Origin: Castanea sativa
Taxonomy: Eukaryota; Streptophyta; Magnoliopsida; Fagales; Fagaceae
Direction: 5' to 3'
Length of the DNA stretch: 64,000 bases
Assembly (NCBI RefSeq): GCF_040712315.1
Contig: NC_134015.1
Location: forward strand, 43,173,464 to 43,237,463
Shown: one piece after another, positions 21,368-34,252 of the stretch
Layout: every line of letters starts with the position of its first letter
Position numbering within the stretch: position 1 is the stretch's first letter
The notes under the pieces: generated by a model
The model's database searches: none
Told to the model about the DNA's origin: nothing
What the model saw: the letters and a program-made list of their open reading frames with translations, nothing else
Position numbers and translations under genes: made by a program

Positions 21368-22286
21368 TGACTAGCCAATGATGCACGAATCCTAGTACGC
21401 GACTAACTCCATTAACTTGAAGAGGTTGTTGGCTACAAAGTTCTTCAATTCGTCAACAATGAAGATCAAGAAGTTCATTGGTCACAAAACCCACGCGAAA
21501 GACGCAAGAGGTTCTTCGCAGAGAATAATGAACTTGGGTACTATCTTCTTGTGTCATGGCGTTTACAATAAGCCTTATATATGTCTAGGGTTATAAGAAA
21601 AGAAACCCTATACAAATATTCCAACATGGGCCGAAAATCAGATCTGAAAATTCTAATTTCGTAAGTCTCGATAGAAACAAGTGTCGAGCTTTAACATTAA
21701 ATCTTGATAGAAGTCTTTCTGTCGAAATTATTGTCGAGCTTTAATGAACAGCTCTTCTTCACTTGTTTCTTGGTCAGATTTTCATGGCTTTAACACTTGA
21801 CTTGAACAAGGGACACAAGAAATCCATATAAATGCATGAATATAAAGAAATAAGATGCTATGGATGACAAGATAAGAGAAAGATCCAAAACATGTGAAAA
21901 TCAATGCATGCAAGAGGGTCTCAACAAATCGAGAAGTTGTCGAGCTACTATCGAGAGAAAACCCCAAAATCTTGGTGGATCGAGAATCTATCAAGAATCT
22001 ATCAGTCGAACAGAATGCACAGAAATTTGGCTCAATGAATCGAGAAGTTGTCGAGAAGAAACCCAAAAATCTCGATGGATCGAAGATCTACCAAGATTCT
22101 ATCGAGGTTGAAGAAAGAAAGTTCGATAGAAGTGGAATCTATCGAGCTTGAAGAAAAAAGAGTTTTTCAAGGGAGGAAAAACACATAAAGATGAATGAAA
22201 TAAGCAAACTACTCAAACAAACATCCAAGCCACATATTAAGCTCTCAAAACATCTCTCAACATATAAGCATAGCATCCGTAGATCC

Positions 22287-22319
22287 AAAAACACACACAC
22301 ATACACACACACACACACT
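22287..22319. repeat. (CA)n microsatellite with one TA
   Basis: CA run interrupted by cata, inside the R2 interior. Confidence 0.9.
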
Positions 22320-23242
22320 AAACAAGTCTAACCAATATTATATTTCAAAAACAAGTTATGACAGTTTAGTGAGCAAATATTAACACATGTATCTCCTGTG
22401 ATGGCCAAATCACATTGTACCTACACATGTATCAAAAGTAGCAAAGAATTTTTGCATGTTGTGTGTAAAAACATAACAAGTGTGCACAATTTTCTCATAT
22501 TATGACGATGTGAGATATAAGAAAATTTAATACACTCATACACAATCATAACTATTTAATGGGGACTATCACTTTCGAGGTGCATCATATAACTCCCACA
22601 TCTCCTAAAAAAATGCTTGCAATCATATTTAAAAGAATTTTGATCTTTTTTGCTTTTATATTCTTTGCATATTTTCTTTTTGAACATATCATGAATGGGC
22701 ATATAAGAGAGAAAAGAAATACCCAATTATGTATACCGAAACATCACAATTTCGCTATGTCAAAGCACATAGATTTTATACATGATTGGCGGGCTTTAGT
22801 GGTGAGACAGTTATTTATTCCTTTCTCTTAGGATTTTCTAGTCCTTCCCGTCAAAAAGAGTGATATGAGTATTAAGATTTAAGAGACTAACTTAATTGTA
22901 CTTATCACAAAAATGTGTCACAAAGCTCACTTACTTAGTTGTGCATTAAAGTGCTCATCTAAGCTAAAAAAGAGATAAAAAGTTTAGAAAATTTTGTTTC
23001 AACGGCCATCCAAGGTACACCAGTACCAATATACACAAACACACATTGTTTTTGTATTTTTTTTTCATGATTTTTCTCTTTTTAGTTTGAAAAACAAACA
23101 AAATAAAAACTTAAAAACTAAACAAAAACATACAATCAACATGAAGATGAAAAGCAAGATTCTAAAAGCAGATAAGAAATCAAGCAAAGAGAGTCCTACT
23201 TCAAACAAAAAGAATTAAAGTATAGGACAATAGAAAAGGCAA

Positions 23243-25030
23243 TTAAGTCTTAGGCTCATTTCTCATCCACACAACACAAGTCTTTGGCCGTGAAGATGAA
23301 AAGGAATGTGTCCTAGTATGTCTACTAAAGGATATATAGGAATTAACATTCTCCTAAAATTGAGTTAAAAAGCTTAAAGCTTTTAATAACTCTCTAAACA
23401 AAGGTGTTGAACCTTGAGAGGGAACTCCGTAATCGTTTGGACACTTGCTTATGAGGATACAACTTGAAGCAATTAGGACGAATGTATCTGAAAACACTAC
23501 AATAGTGACAAACATGAGTAGTTTTTGAACTCCTAGGCTTCCTAGAGTGAGGTCTAACAAAGGATTTAGAATTAGCTAAATTAGTTTTGGATTTCATACA
23601 TTCATCACCTTTCTCAAATCGGGGCACGTAGACAAGCCTTTTGATCCAGAAGCCTTGGAAGAGAAGGGATTTGAAGAGTTAACATATCCTAAGCCAGCCT
23701 TATCAGAATTAGGCTTTTGAGGACTCAATACCTCATCAAGCTTTGTACTAGACATCCTCTCTATTTGAGTTCTAGCTTAACTAAGTTCAACCTCAAGATT
23801 CTTGACCTTCTTTTCTAGTGAAGTGTTTTCCACAACAAGAGTCTCAACTAACCTTGTAGTCTCATCTAGTTTGACTAACAGTTCAATTTTTTCAATTTTT
23901 ACCTCATTAAGCTCTTTTCTACAATGATGTAAAGCCTTTTCAAATTTTATAAACTCAGTGCATAGTTTATCACAGCTTCCCGAAAGTTCAATTTCTTGAG
24001 TACTTCATCATCAAAAGAATCCTAACTTTCACTAGCACTCTCCATAATCACCTTATTGGTTGTGGCAAGTAAAAGTCATAAAGTGACCACATTCATCTGC
24101 ATACTCATCAGAAGAGTCATTCTTAGTATCACTCAAGGTAGCAACCAACCCTTTACCTTTTGAATTGTTGGCCTTTTCCTTCATGAGATAGTTTGGGCAC
24201 TCTATCCTCATATGACCAAAACCTTTGTACTCATGGCACTGGATGAGGGGTTTCTCATTCTTGCACATCCTAGAGGATTTAGATTTCCTAAAAGGCTTGT
24301 CCTTATCCTTTTTCCTATATTGAAGAAACTTAATAATCTCATTAGCTATGAAGGTTAGATTCTCATCATCATCATCATCTTCGACTTCATCTTCGCTTTC
24401 ATCTTCATCTTCAGAGTCATCAATCTCTTCCTCTATACCCTTAAGAGCTAAGTTTTTTATCTTTCCACATTTTCCCATTAAACCTAATCCCATCTCATAG
24501 GTTGGAAGGTTCCTTACAAGCTCAGTCAAAGGAATTTTATCAATGTCCTTCACTTCTTCAATGGTAGTGAGCTTGGCATGGAATCATTCAAGTAAGCACC
24601 TAAGGATTTTCCTAACAATTTTGGATTCTGCTATAGATCCAACAAGGTCGAAGGCAGAATTCACAATGGCATTGAGTTTAGCATAGAACTCATCAAAGGT
24701 CTCATCTTCCTCCATCCTTACTGCCTTGGTACCTCTATAGGTGGTCTTAAGAATGGTACATGCTTCCTTGGCAACTTCCATTGATGATATTTTCTTGAAT
24801 TACTCATTGGTCACCCTACAAAACAAAGCATTCAATGCCCTACTTTTGAAATATTCTGCTTTAATTGTTGCTTCAACATAATCCATCGACACTTCCTTTG
24901 GCATAATCCAGCCAACTTCAACAAGCTTGCCGAACTTTTTCACCTAGAGCCTGCAAAAAAACTTCCATATGAACTTTCAAGTATGCATAATTAGTGCCAT
25001 CAAATAAAGGAGGAATCAAAAGAGATTGTC
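23243..25030 (-). pseudogene. R2 gag relic (unit 1, first copy)
   Basis: Minus-strand copia-type gag: MEVAKEACTILKTTYRGTK near 24781, DEFYAKLNAIVNSAFDL, an acidic run of Asp/Glu near 24400-24360, a zinc knuckle CHEYKGFGHMRIEC near 24235-24190 in which the second cysteine is tyrosine, and a second knuckle-like CHYCSVFRYIRPNC near 23500. A 45-base in-frame deletion removes the segment between GTKAV and RMEEDE, shared with 52839-54625. An extra base near 24067 shifts the frame, and in-frame stops are frequent. Confidence 0.75.
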
Positions 25031-26003
25031 CATGATTAGAGTGTACCCGCTTTGATACCACTTGTTGGGAAATTTATACCCCGGTTGATAGAATTAATAA
25101 GTTTTAAACCCAAGTTGTTAATTATATTTATTATGAATAAACCTTGTTGAAACAAACAAACATCAATATCATACACAATGGAATAGTAAATAAGACAAGA
25201 AATGACCTAGGAAAACCAATGAGACAAACTCGTTTCATAGTAAAAACCCTAGGGGGAAACCTTCTTTAAAAGCAATTCACTATAGTAAATGAAAGTTTCA
25301 GATCTAGTACAAAACATTTGTCCCTAGAATCTACAATCCTCGTAAATGAACTTATAGCAGAAACCTTCTACTTCTTTAAAACCTCTGAACTCCCTAGTAT
25401 ATGAACCCCACACTTTTGCACGGATCCCAGTACGTGACTAACCAATGATGCCACGTGACTAACTCCAACAACTTAAAGAAGATGTTGTTGGCTTCAAAGT
25501 TCTTCACTTCATTAACAATGAAGATCAAAAAGTACTTGGTTACAAAACCCTTGGCGTAAAGACGACGTAGCTTCTTCAAAGAGAATAATGAACTAGGTCA
25601 CTATCTGCTTGTGTTCTCTTGGCATCCACTTTTGATAGCCTTTAAAATAAACCTTATATATGTCTAGGATTGTGAGAAAAGAAACCCTACACAAATATTT
25701 CAACATGGGCCGAAAATTAGATCTGGAAATTCTGATTTCGTAAATCTCAACAGATACAACTTGGGTCGGGCTTCTGTCAAGTTTTAATAATATATCTCGA
25801 TAGAAAGAATTTTGTCAAGACTTTTGTCGAGCTTTAATGAACAGCTCTTCATCACTTGTTTCTCGGTTAGATCTTCATGGCTTTAAAACTTGACTTGAAC
25901 AACATGTTTCTTGAAGTCTTAAACCCGTCCTAGATCTACCCAATTACAAGTAAAGTGCATTTTGTCAAAGGATTATCCAATTACATAAAATATGTCTCTA
26001 ACA

Positions 26004-26593
26004 ACTTGTTGTTCTTATTACCTATAAAAGGAAATGTAGTTTATTATGAGTACTTGGGAAATTTGTATTTATAATTTGTTTTAAATAATTAAGTGCGGGA
26101 TTCAAAGTTTTTCTATTTTGAATTATTATTAGTTGCAAAACCGCGCGATGTGGAAATATTTGACAATTTATTTTTCTGTTAGGTAAAAAAAATGAAAATA
26201 GTAGATGAGACTTAAAAGCGTTAGTTTCAAACCATTCTAAAAATGATGTGATTATTTTGAAATAGAGTATAGTTGATACAATATATTATATTTTCAAAAT
26301 TAAATTATCTATAGTTTTTATATTACTTATTATAGATATTTTATAAATAATGTAATGTGTGGTTAGAATTTGTTTCTAGTGCTCCTTTCAATCAGTTTAT
26401 CCTTAATGCGTATTGAACGTACCAAACATGAAATAGATATAAGTAAATCTGTCACTTACATTAAGAAAAATACGATGATAACATAAAAATATGTATGTAA
26501 TTTTATCCAAAACCTTACACTAAGAATTAGAAATAATTGTCAATGAAATAGATCATTTTTTAGTTTTTACACAAACCTCCCCTCTCAAAGTAT
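26004..26593. repeat. Y spacer (unit 1, second copy)
   Basis: About 590 AT-rich bases with the GC-rich spot aaccgcgcgatgtgg near 26141. No gene seen. Confidence 0.75.
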
Positions 26594-26880
26594 TGTTGAA
26601 GTTGACCAAATGAACCGAAATGGATCAACTAGACCGAATGGACTGAATTGAACTAGACAAAATGGACCGAATGGACTGAACTGAATCGGATAAAATGGTT
26701 CGAATGGAAAAACAATTAGACCATAATAGACCGAAATGCAGCAAATGGACTGAAGTTGAGAGAACGGACTAAAATGGATCAAATTGCACTAAATGGAACG
26801 AAACGAATCAAAATGGACTTAAAATGACAGAAACGTACCAAGTGAATGGAAGTGGACCTTAATGGACCAAACTAGAGCGA
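26594..26880. repeat. Z minisatellite, copy 3
   Basis: Includes the variant block gaacgaaacgaatcaaaatg, shared with 56194-56480 but not with the 33234 and 62833 copies. Confidence 0.85.
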
Positions 26881-26966
26881 AATACTATGCTAATGTGGCT
26901 CAATAGGAGCATGGCAACAACAAATTATTCACTTTAGCTTTAAAATATAAAAATTCCTATCTTAAT

Positions 26967-27609
26967 TGTAGGGGAACGTGTGCCGGGCCCATTTCAGAGC
27001 CAAACTAAAAATGTTGGGCAGCCCACATTTGAGGAGTGAGCCTAGCCCAATGACAAACGAATTATGAAAGACCTAACGCTCGAACATGTGATCCCAGCTA
27101 AACATTAATGCATATCACAACACCTGAATTGACGACAAGCACAAGTTACAAAGTAAACTAACACAGTCAGATCAGTGGGTTCCACTGCTGATCCTCGATT
27201 TGATAGGGGGGAACAGTACCATTGATTCATAAGACCACTTAGATCCTAAATTCGGTAGGTCCCACACATGTGAGGGAGATTCCATCATTATGAAGACCCT
27301 ACTAACAAAGAGTATAAACAAGAGGGTTTGAAAATTGGGGAGGGGGGGTGAAATCACAAGAGGAATGAGAGTCATACATTGTGAATTTGAGATTCATCTT
27401 GGGGCACAGGGGAACAAACTCAGTCCAAGAATCATATCCTTAGCCTAAGCCTAAACTCAAAAGTGACAATCTGCCTTAGTAGCTCAGCCCATTGTAGTTA
27501 ACAACTGCTCTTGGGTGCCCCCATCATGGGCTAAAAATGTGCTTTAAAAAAAAAAAAAAAATTTAAGGGCCCTAGCACAATCCGATAGTTTTAGGGCCTA
27601 GCCACTACA
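26967..27609 (-). mobile_element. Solo LTR, copy c
   Basis: TGTAGGGG to CCACTACA, flanked by ttaat and ttaac; poly-A tract at 27545-27560 is longer than in copy b. Confidence 0.75.
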
Positions 27610-28795
27610 TTAACTTATATAGAAATTCATTGGTGAGATAGATGGCTAAGTAAAGGGAATTATAAACATGAAACTTTCCTTCAAAAAAAAAAATTAAAAC
27701 TAGAGAGAGATGAAACACAAATTTTTAAAATTAAAATAATTAAATATGTGAAATTTTTGCTTTATTGATTAGAAACATAATATTTTTTTTATTGAGTGTT
27801 ATTAAATTCGAGTAAAAATACCATATTCCAAATAAGTCTTTTTTTATATAAATCTTAGAAAAATAAAAATAGAAATTCATTTATATAAATGATTAGTGCA
27901 CAATCTATAAATCATTAATACATGAAAATAAATGCATATAGGCCATTAATGCTTCTTGGATATACATAAAATAAATTCATACTACTACAATGTTTGGTAG
28001 ATATATAAGAAAATTGGATTCAAATCTTCTAGATTTCTTAGGGTACTCTACCAAATAAATTTCCATAAATCTTAACATTTCTTTAATAATTTATTGGTCT
28101 AGATTTTATGTCAACATTTTACTAATAGTAATTTTATTGCTTTGTTTGCAGCATTATTTTATTATTTTAAGAATATTGTTAGTAGAATGTTGAGATAACA
28201 GAATCTAAACCCTTAAATTAAAAAAGATTGGTTAGGATTTAAGAAATTCTATTGATAGAATACCCTAGAAAATCTATAGGATCTAAATCCAAAAAAATAT
28301 GGCTACATAAGAAAATATGACTACAATGAATGAATATGCATTTAATTCTTCTTTTACTAATCAAGTGCACAATTATTTTATATTATCAAATGCATGTGTT
28401 ATTAAAATTTGCTTTTCTCTCATGATGGTTTTTAGTAATTATTGGTAAACTAATCTAAATATGAGGAAGAGTGTAATATTCCAAATTCACTAATATTTTT
28501 TATAATAATTAATATTCAAATTAAATTATTTTAATATAAATAATTAATAAATATAATCATACAATTTCATTTTATACAAATTTCATGCACTATGCTTGTG
28601 TGTAGAAACTCTTATTTTTTAATTAAAATATAAAATTTTTGAGTGGAGGCCAAAAGTAATTTTACTTTAAGTGTAAAATTTGTGTCCTAATTTTATGAAA
28701 TTTGAACTTGACTTTTAAATTCATATCCTTAATTTTTCTTACTATGTTAATTTTTGGGAACTATATTTTCAATTTAAAAATTTTAATTTAATTTT
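27610..28795 (+). repeat. X module, orphaned copy (unit 1)
   Basis: Promoter-side flank without a gene; joined at 28796 to the truncated LTR of the next element. Shares with 57199-58386 a three-base deletion (gattttatgtcaac) not present in unit 0. Confidence 0.85.
27993..28320. mobile_element. Foldback element, copy 5
   Basis: Here the flanking direct repeats are identical (ctacaatg at 27985-27992 and 28321-28328). Confidence 0.7.
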
Positions 28796-29633
28796 AACCA
28801 ATGATGCACGGATCCTTGGTCACAAAACCCTTGGTGAAAGACGCAGTAGCTTTTTCAGAGAGAATAATGAACTTGGGTACTATCTGCTTGTCTGATGACC
28901 TTTACAATAAGCCTTATATATGTCTTGGGTTATAAGAAATGAAACCCTATACAAATATTTCAACATGGGTCGAAAATCAGATCTGGAAATTCTAATTTCG
29001 TAAGTCTCGATAGAAACAACTTGTGTCGAGCTTCAACATTAAATCTCGATAGAAGTCTTTCTGTTGAAATTGCTGTCGAGCTTTAATGAATAGCTCTTCT
29101 TCACTTGTTTCTTGGTCAGATTTTCATGGTTTTAACACTTGACTTGAACAAGGGACACAAGGAATCCATATAAATGCAAGAATATAAAGAAACAGGATGC
29201 TATGGATGACAAGATAATAGAAAGATCCAAAACATGTGAAAAGCAATGCATGCAATAGGGTCTCGACAAATCGAGAAGTTGTCGAGCTACTATCGAGAGA
29301 AAACCCCAAAATCTTGATGGATCGAGGATCTATCAAGAATCTATCAGTCGAACAGACTGCACAGAAATTTGGCTCAATGAATCGAGAAGCTGTCGAGAAG
29401 AAACCCAAAAATCTTGGTGGATCAAAGATCTGCCAAGATTCTATCGAGGTTGAAGAAAGAAAGCTCGATAGAAGTGGAATTTGTTGAGCTTAAAGAAAAA
29501 AGATTTTTTCAAGGGAGGAAAAAGACATAAAGATGAATGCAACAAGTAAACTACTCAAACAAACATCCAAGCCACATATTAAGCTCTCAAAACATCTCTC
29601 AACATATAAGCATAGCATCCGTAGATCCAAAAA

Positions 29634-29657
29634 CACACACACATACACACACACACT
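29634..29657. repeat. (CA)n microsatellite with one TA
   Basis: Shorter than the equivalent runs at 22287 and 59220. Confidence 0.9.
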
Positions 29658-30604
29658 AAACAAGTCTAACCAATATTATATTTCAAAAACAAGTTATGAC
29701 AGTTTAGTGAGTAAATATTAACACATGTATCTCTTGTGATGGCCAAATCATATTGTACCTACACATGTATCAAAAGTAGCAAAGAATTTTTGCATGTTGT
29801 GTGTAAAAACATAACAAGTGTGCACAATTTTCTCATATTATGACGATGTGAGATATGAGAAAATTTAATACACTCATACACAATCATAACTATTTAATGG
29901 GGACTATTACTTTCGAGGTACATCATATAACTCCCACATCTCCTAAAAAAACGCTTGCAACCATATTTAAAAGCATTTTGATGTTTTTTGCTTTTATATT
30001 CTTTGCATATTTTCTTTTTGAACATATCATGAATGGGCATATAAGAGAGAAAAGAAATACCGAATTATGTATGCCAAAACATCACAATTTCGCTATGCCG
30101 AAGCACATAGATTTTATACATGATTGGTGGGCTTTAGTGGTGAGACAGTTATTTATTCCTTTCTCTTACGATTTTCTAGTCCTTCCCGTCAAAAAGAGTG
30201 ATATGAGTATTAAGATATAAGAGACAAAATTAATTGTACTCATCACAAAAACGTGCCACAAAGCTCACTTGCTTAGTTGTGCATTAAAGTGCTCATCTAA
30301 GCTAAAAAAGATATACAAAGTTTATAAAATTTTGTTTCAATGGCCATCCAAGGTACACCAGTACCAATATACACAAACACACACTGTTTTTGTATTATTT
30401 TTTTTCTTGATTTTTCTCTTTTTATTTTGAAAAACAAACAAAGTAAAAACTTAAAAACCAAACAAAAATAAACAAACAACATGAAAGCATGAAAAAAAGA
30501 TGCAGGTGCATGAAAGCATGATTCTAAAAGCAGATAAAAAATCAAGCAAAGAGAGTCCTACTTTAAACAAAAAGAATTAAAGTAGAGGACAACAGAAAAG
30601 GCAA

Positions 30605-32430
30605 TTAAGTCTTAGGCGCATTTCTCATCCACACAGCACGAGTCTTTGGCCGTGAAGATGAAAAGGCATGTGTCCTAGTAAGTCTACTAAAAGATATATA
30701 AGAATTAAAATTCTCCTAAAATTGAGTTAAAAAGCTTAAAGCTTTTAATAACTCTCTAAACGAAGGTGTTGAACCTTGAGAGGGAACCTATAACCGTTTG
30801 GACACTTGCTTATGAGGATACAACTTGAAGCAATTAGGACGAATGTATCCGAAAACACTACAATAGTGACAAACATGAGTAGTTTTTGAACTCCTAGACT
30901 TCCTAGAGTGAGGTCTAACAAAGGATTTAGGATTAGTTAAATCAGTTTTGGATTTCATACATTCATCACCTTTCTCAAATCGGGGCACAAAGACAAGCCT
31001 TTGATCCAAGCCTTGGAAGAGAAGGGACTTGAAGAGTTAACATATCCTAAGCCAGCCTTATCAGAACTAGGCTTTTGAGGACTCAATACCTCATCAAGCT
31101 TTGTACTAGACATCCTCTCTATTTGAGTTCTAGCTTAACTAAGCTCAACCTTAAGATTCTTGACCCTCTCCTCTAATGAAGTGTTTTCCACAACAAGAGT
31201 CTTAACTAACCTTCTAGTCTAATCTAGTTTGACTAACAGTTCAATTTTTTCAATTTTTACCTCATTAAGCTCTTTTCTACAAAGATGTAAAGCCTTTTCA
31301 AATTTTATAAACTCAGTGCATAGTTTATCATAGGCTTCCTGAAAGTTCAATTTCTTGAGTACTTCATCATCAAAAGAATCCTAACTTTCACTAGCACTCT
31401 CCATAATCACCTTATTGGTTGTGGCAGTAAAAGTCATAAAGTGACCACATTCATCTGCATACTCATCAGAAGAGTCATTCTCGCATCACTCAAGGTAGCA
31501 ACCAACCCTTTACCATTTGAATTCTTGGCCTTTTCCTTCATAAGATAGTTTGGGCACTCTATCCTCATATGACCAAAACCTTTGCACTCATGGCACTGGA
31601 TGAGGGGTTTCTCATTCTTGCACATCCTGGAGGATTTAGATTACCTAAGAGGCTTGTCCTTATCCTTTTTCCTATATTGAAGAAACTTAATAATCTCATT
31701 AGCTATGAAGGTTAGATCCTTATCCTCATCATCATCTTCGTCTTCATCTTTGCTTTCATCTTCATCTTCATCTTCAGAGTCATCAATCTCTTCCTCTATA
31801 CCCTTTAGAGCTAAGTTTTTTATCTTTCCACCTTTTCCCATTAAACTTAATCCCATCTCATAGGTTTGAAGGTTCCTTACAAGCTTAGTCAAAGGAATTT
31901 TATCAATGTCCATCACTTCTTCAATGGTAGTGATCTTGGCATGGAATCATTCAGGTAAGGACCTAAGGATTTTCCTAACAATTTTGGATTCTGCTATAGA
32001 TCCTCCGAGGTCGAAAGTAGAATTCACAATGTCATTGAGTTTAGCATAGAACTCATCAAATGTCTCATCTTCCTTCATCCTTATTTCTTCAAAACTACTA
32101 GTGAATCTTTGAAGATTCACAGTTTTTACTACCTTGGTACATTTATAGGCAGTCCTGAGGATGGTCCACGCTTCCTTGGCAACTTCCATGGATGATATTT
32201 TCTTGAACTACTCATTGGTCACCCTACAAAATAAAGCATTCAATGCCCTACTTTGGAAATTTGCCGCTTTAATTGTTGCTTCAACATAATCCATCGACAC
32301 TTCCTTTGGCTCAATCCAGCCAACTTCAATAGCTTGCCGAACTTTTTCACCTAGAGCCTGCAAAAAAAACTTTCATATGAACTTTCAAGTATGCATAATT
32401 ACTACCATCAAATAAGGGAGGAATCAAAAG
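30605..32430 (-). pseudogene. R2 gag relic (unit 1, second copy)
   Basis: Keeps the segment deleted in the 23243 copy (KTVNLQRFTSSFEEI near 32110). Zinc knuckle CHECKGFGHMRIEC near 31590 is intact, as is the acidic tract near 31760. In-frame stops follow RSLPE, the lysine-rich region and the SES motif, and a one-base loss occurs near 31482. Confidence 0.75.
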
Positions 32431-32636
32431 AGATTGTCCATGATCAGAGTGTACCCACTTTGATACCACTTGTTGGGAAATTTATACCCCGGTTGATAGA
32501 ATTAATAAGTTTTAAACCCAAGTTGACTTGAACAACATGTTTCTTGAAGTCTTAAACTCATCCTAGATCTACCAAATTACAAGTAAAATGCATTTTGTCA
32601 AAGGATTATCCAATTACATAAAATATGTCCCTAACA

Positions 32637-33233
32637 GCTTGTTGTTCTTATTACCTATAAAAGGAAATGTAGTTTATTATGAGTACTTGGGAAATTTGTA
32701 TTTATATTTTGTTTTAAATAATTAAGTACGGGATTCAGAGTTTTTCTACTTTGAATTATTGTTAGTTGCAAAACTGCGCAATGTGGAAATATTTGACAAT
32801 TTATTTTTTTGTTAGGTAAAAAAAAAAGAAAATAGTAGATGAGACATAAAAGCGTTAGTTTCAAACCATTCTAAAAATGATGTGATTATTTTCAAATAGA
32901 GTAGAGTTGATACAATATATTATATTTTCAAAATTAAATTATCTATAATTTTTATATTACTTATTATAGATATTTTATAAATAATGTAATGTGTGGTTAG
33001 AATTTCTTTCTAGTGCTCCTTTCAATCAGTTTATCCTCTATACGTATTGAACGTACCAAAGATGAAACATATATAAGTATATCTGTCACTTACATTAAGA
33101 AAAATATGATGATAACATAAAAATATGTATGTAATTTTATCCAAAACCTTACACTAAGAATTAGAAATAATTGTCAATGAAATAGATCATCTTTTTAGTT
33201 TTTACACAAACCTACCCTCTCAAAGTATTGTTG
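32637..33233. repeat. Y spacer (unit 1, third copy)
   Basis: AT-rich, no gene. Carries aactgcgcaatgtgg where other copies have the more GC-rich aaccgcgcgatgtgg. Confidence 0.75.
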
Positions 33234-33520
33234 AAGTTGACCAAATGAACCGAAATGGTTCAACTAGACCAAATGGACTGAATTGAACTAGACAAAATGG
33301 ACCGAATGGACTGAACTGAACCAAATGAAATGGATCGAATGGAAAAACAATTAGACCATAATAGACCGAAATGGAGCAAATGGGCTGAAGTTGAGAGAAC
33401 GGACTAAAATGGATCAAATTGCACTAAAATGGAACAAATTGAATTGAAATGGACATAAATTGATAGAAATAGATCAAGTGAATGGAAGTGGACCTTAATG
33501 GACCAAACTAGAGCGAAATA
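33234..33520. repeat. Z minisatellite, copy 4
   Basis: Degenerate 10-base repeats; includes the aattgaattgaaatggacat variant block. Confidence 0.85.
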
Positions 33521-33602
33521 CTATGCTAATGTGGCTTAATAGGAGCGTGGCAACAACAAATTATACACTTTGGCTGTTAAATATAAAAATTTCTATCATA
33601 AC

Positions 33603-34252
33603 TGTAAGTGGACATGCGTCGTGCCCATTTCAGAGCCATGCTGACAATGTTGGGCAGCCAACATTAGAGGAGTGAGATCAGCCCGAGGACAAAGGAATTA
33701 CAAAAGACCCAACTCGAACCCATGATCCCAATTCATCATTAATGCACATTGAAGCACTCAAATTGGTGTTAGGCACAAGTTAAAAGTAATCTGACACAAC
33801 AAATCAGTGGGAGCAACCGCCGATCCTTGATTCGATAAGGGGAACTGTACAATAGACTCACAAGACCACTTAGATCCTAAACTCGGTAGGTCCCACACAT
33901 GTGAGGGAGATTTTGTCAAAATGAAGGTCCTACTAACAAGAGAGTGTAAATAGGAAAGGAGGTAAAAGCAAAGGGGGTTGGAGAAATTGGGAGGTGAAAA
34001 CATGAGAGGAACCAGAGTCATACATTGTGAATTTGAGATTCATCTCGGGGCACAAGGGAACATACTCAGTCCAAGGATCATATCCTCGGCCTAAGCTTAG
34101 AATCAAAGGCGACAAACCGCATTCGTGGCTCAAGACATTGTAGTTAACAACCGCTCTTGGGACCTCGCATCATGGGTTAAAAATGTCCCTAATAAGAAAA
34201 AAAAATGAGGGCCTAAGTCCAATCCTATAGTTTTTGGGTCTCGGCCACTACA
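33603..34252 (-). mobile_element. Solo LTR, copy a'
   Basis: TGTAAGTG start, CCACTACA end. Resembles copies at 3087 and 63204 more than those at 18458 and 26967, as expected for the same position in successive units. Confidence 0.75.

Larger units (their letters stand above)
21368..26003 (-). mobile_element. Gag-only retroelement R2 (unit 1, first full copy), decayed
   Basis: From the gene-proximal side: truncated 3' LTR (21368-about 21812), untranslated interior with tcgag-rich motifs and a CA repeat, gag relic, primer-binding site acccgctttgatacca (25045-25060, one mismatch to the tRNA-Met type), and a complete 941-base 5' LTR at 25063-26003 (tgttgggaaa ... ctctaaca). No polymerase genes. 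The 3' LTR lacks its outer half. Confidence 0.75.
28796..32636 (-). mobile_element. Gag-only retroelement R2 (unit 1, second copy), decayed
   Basis: Truncated 3' LTR, interior, gag relic, primer-binding site (32453-32468, two mismatches), and a 5' LTR reduced to 166 bases (32471-32636). The LTR lost 775 bases between cccaagttg and acttgaacaac, leaving ttg at the junction. The same deletion is present at 62072-62237. Confidence 0.75.
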
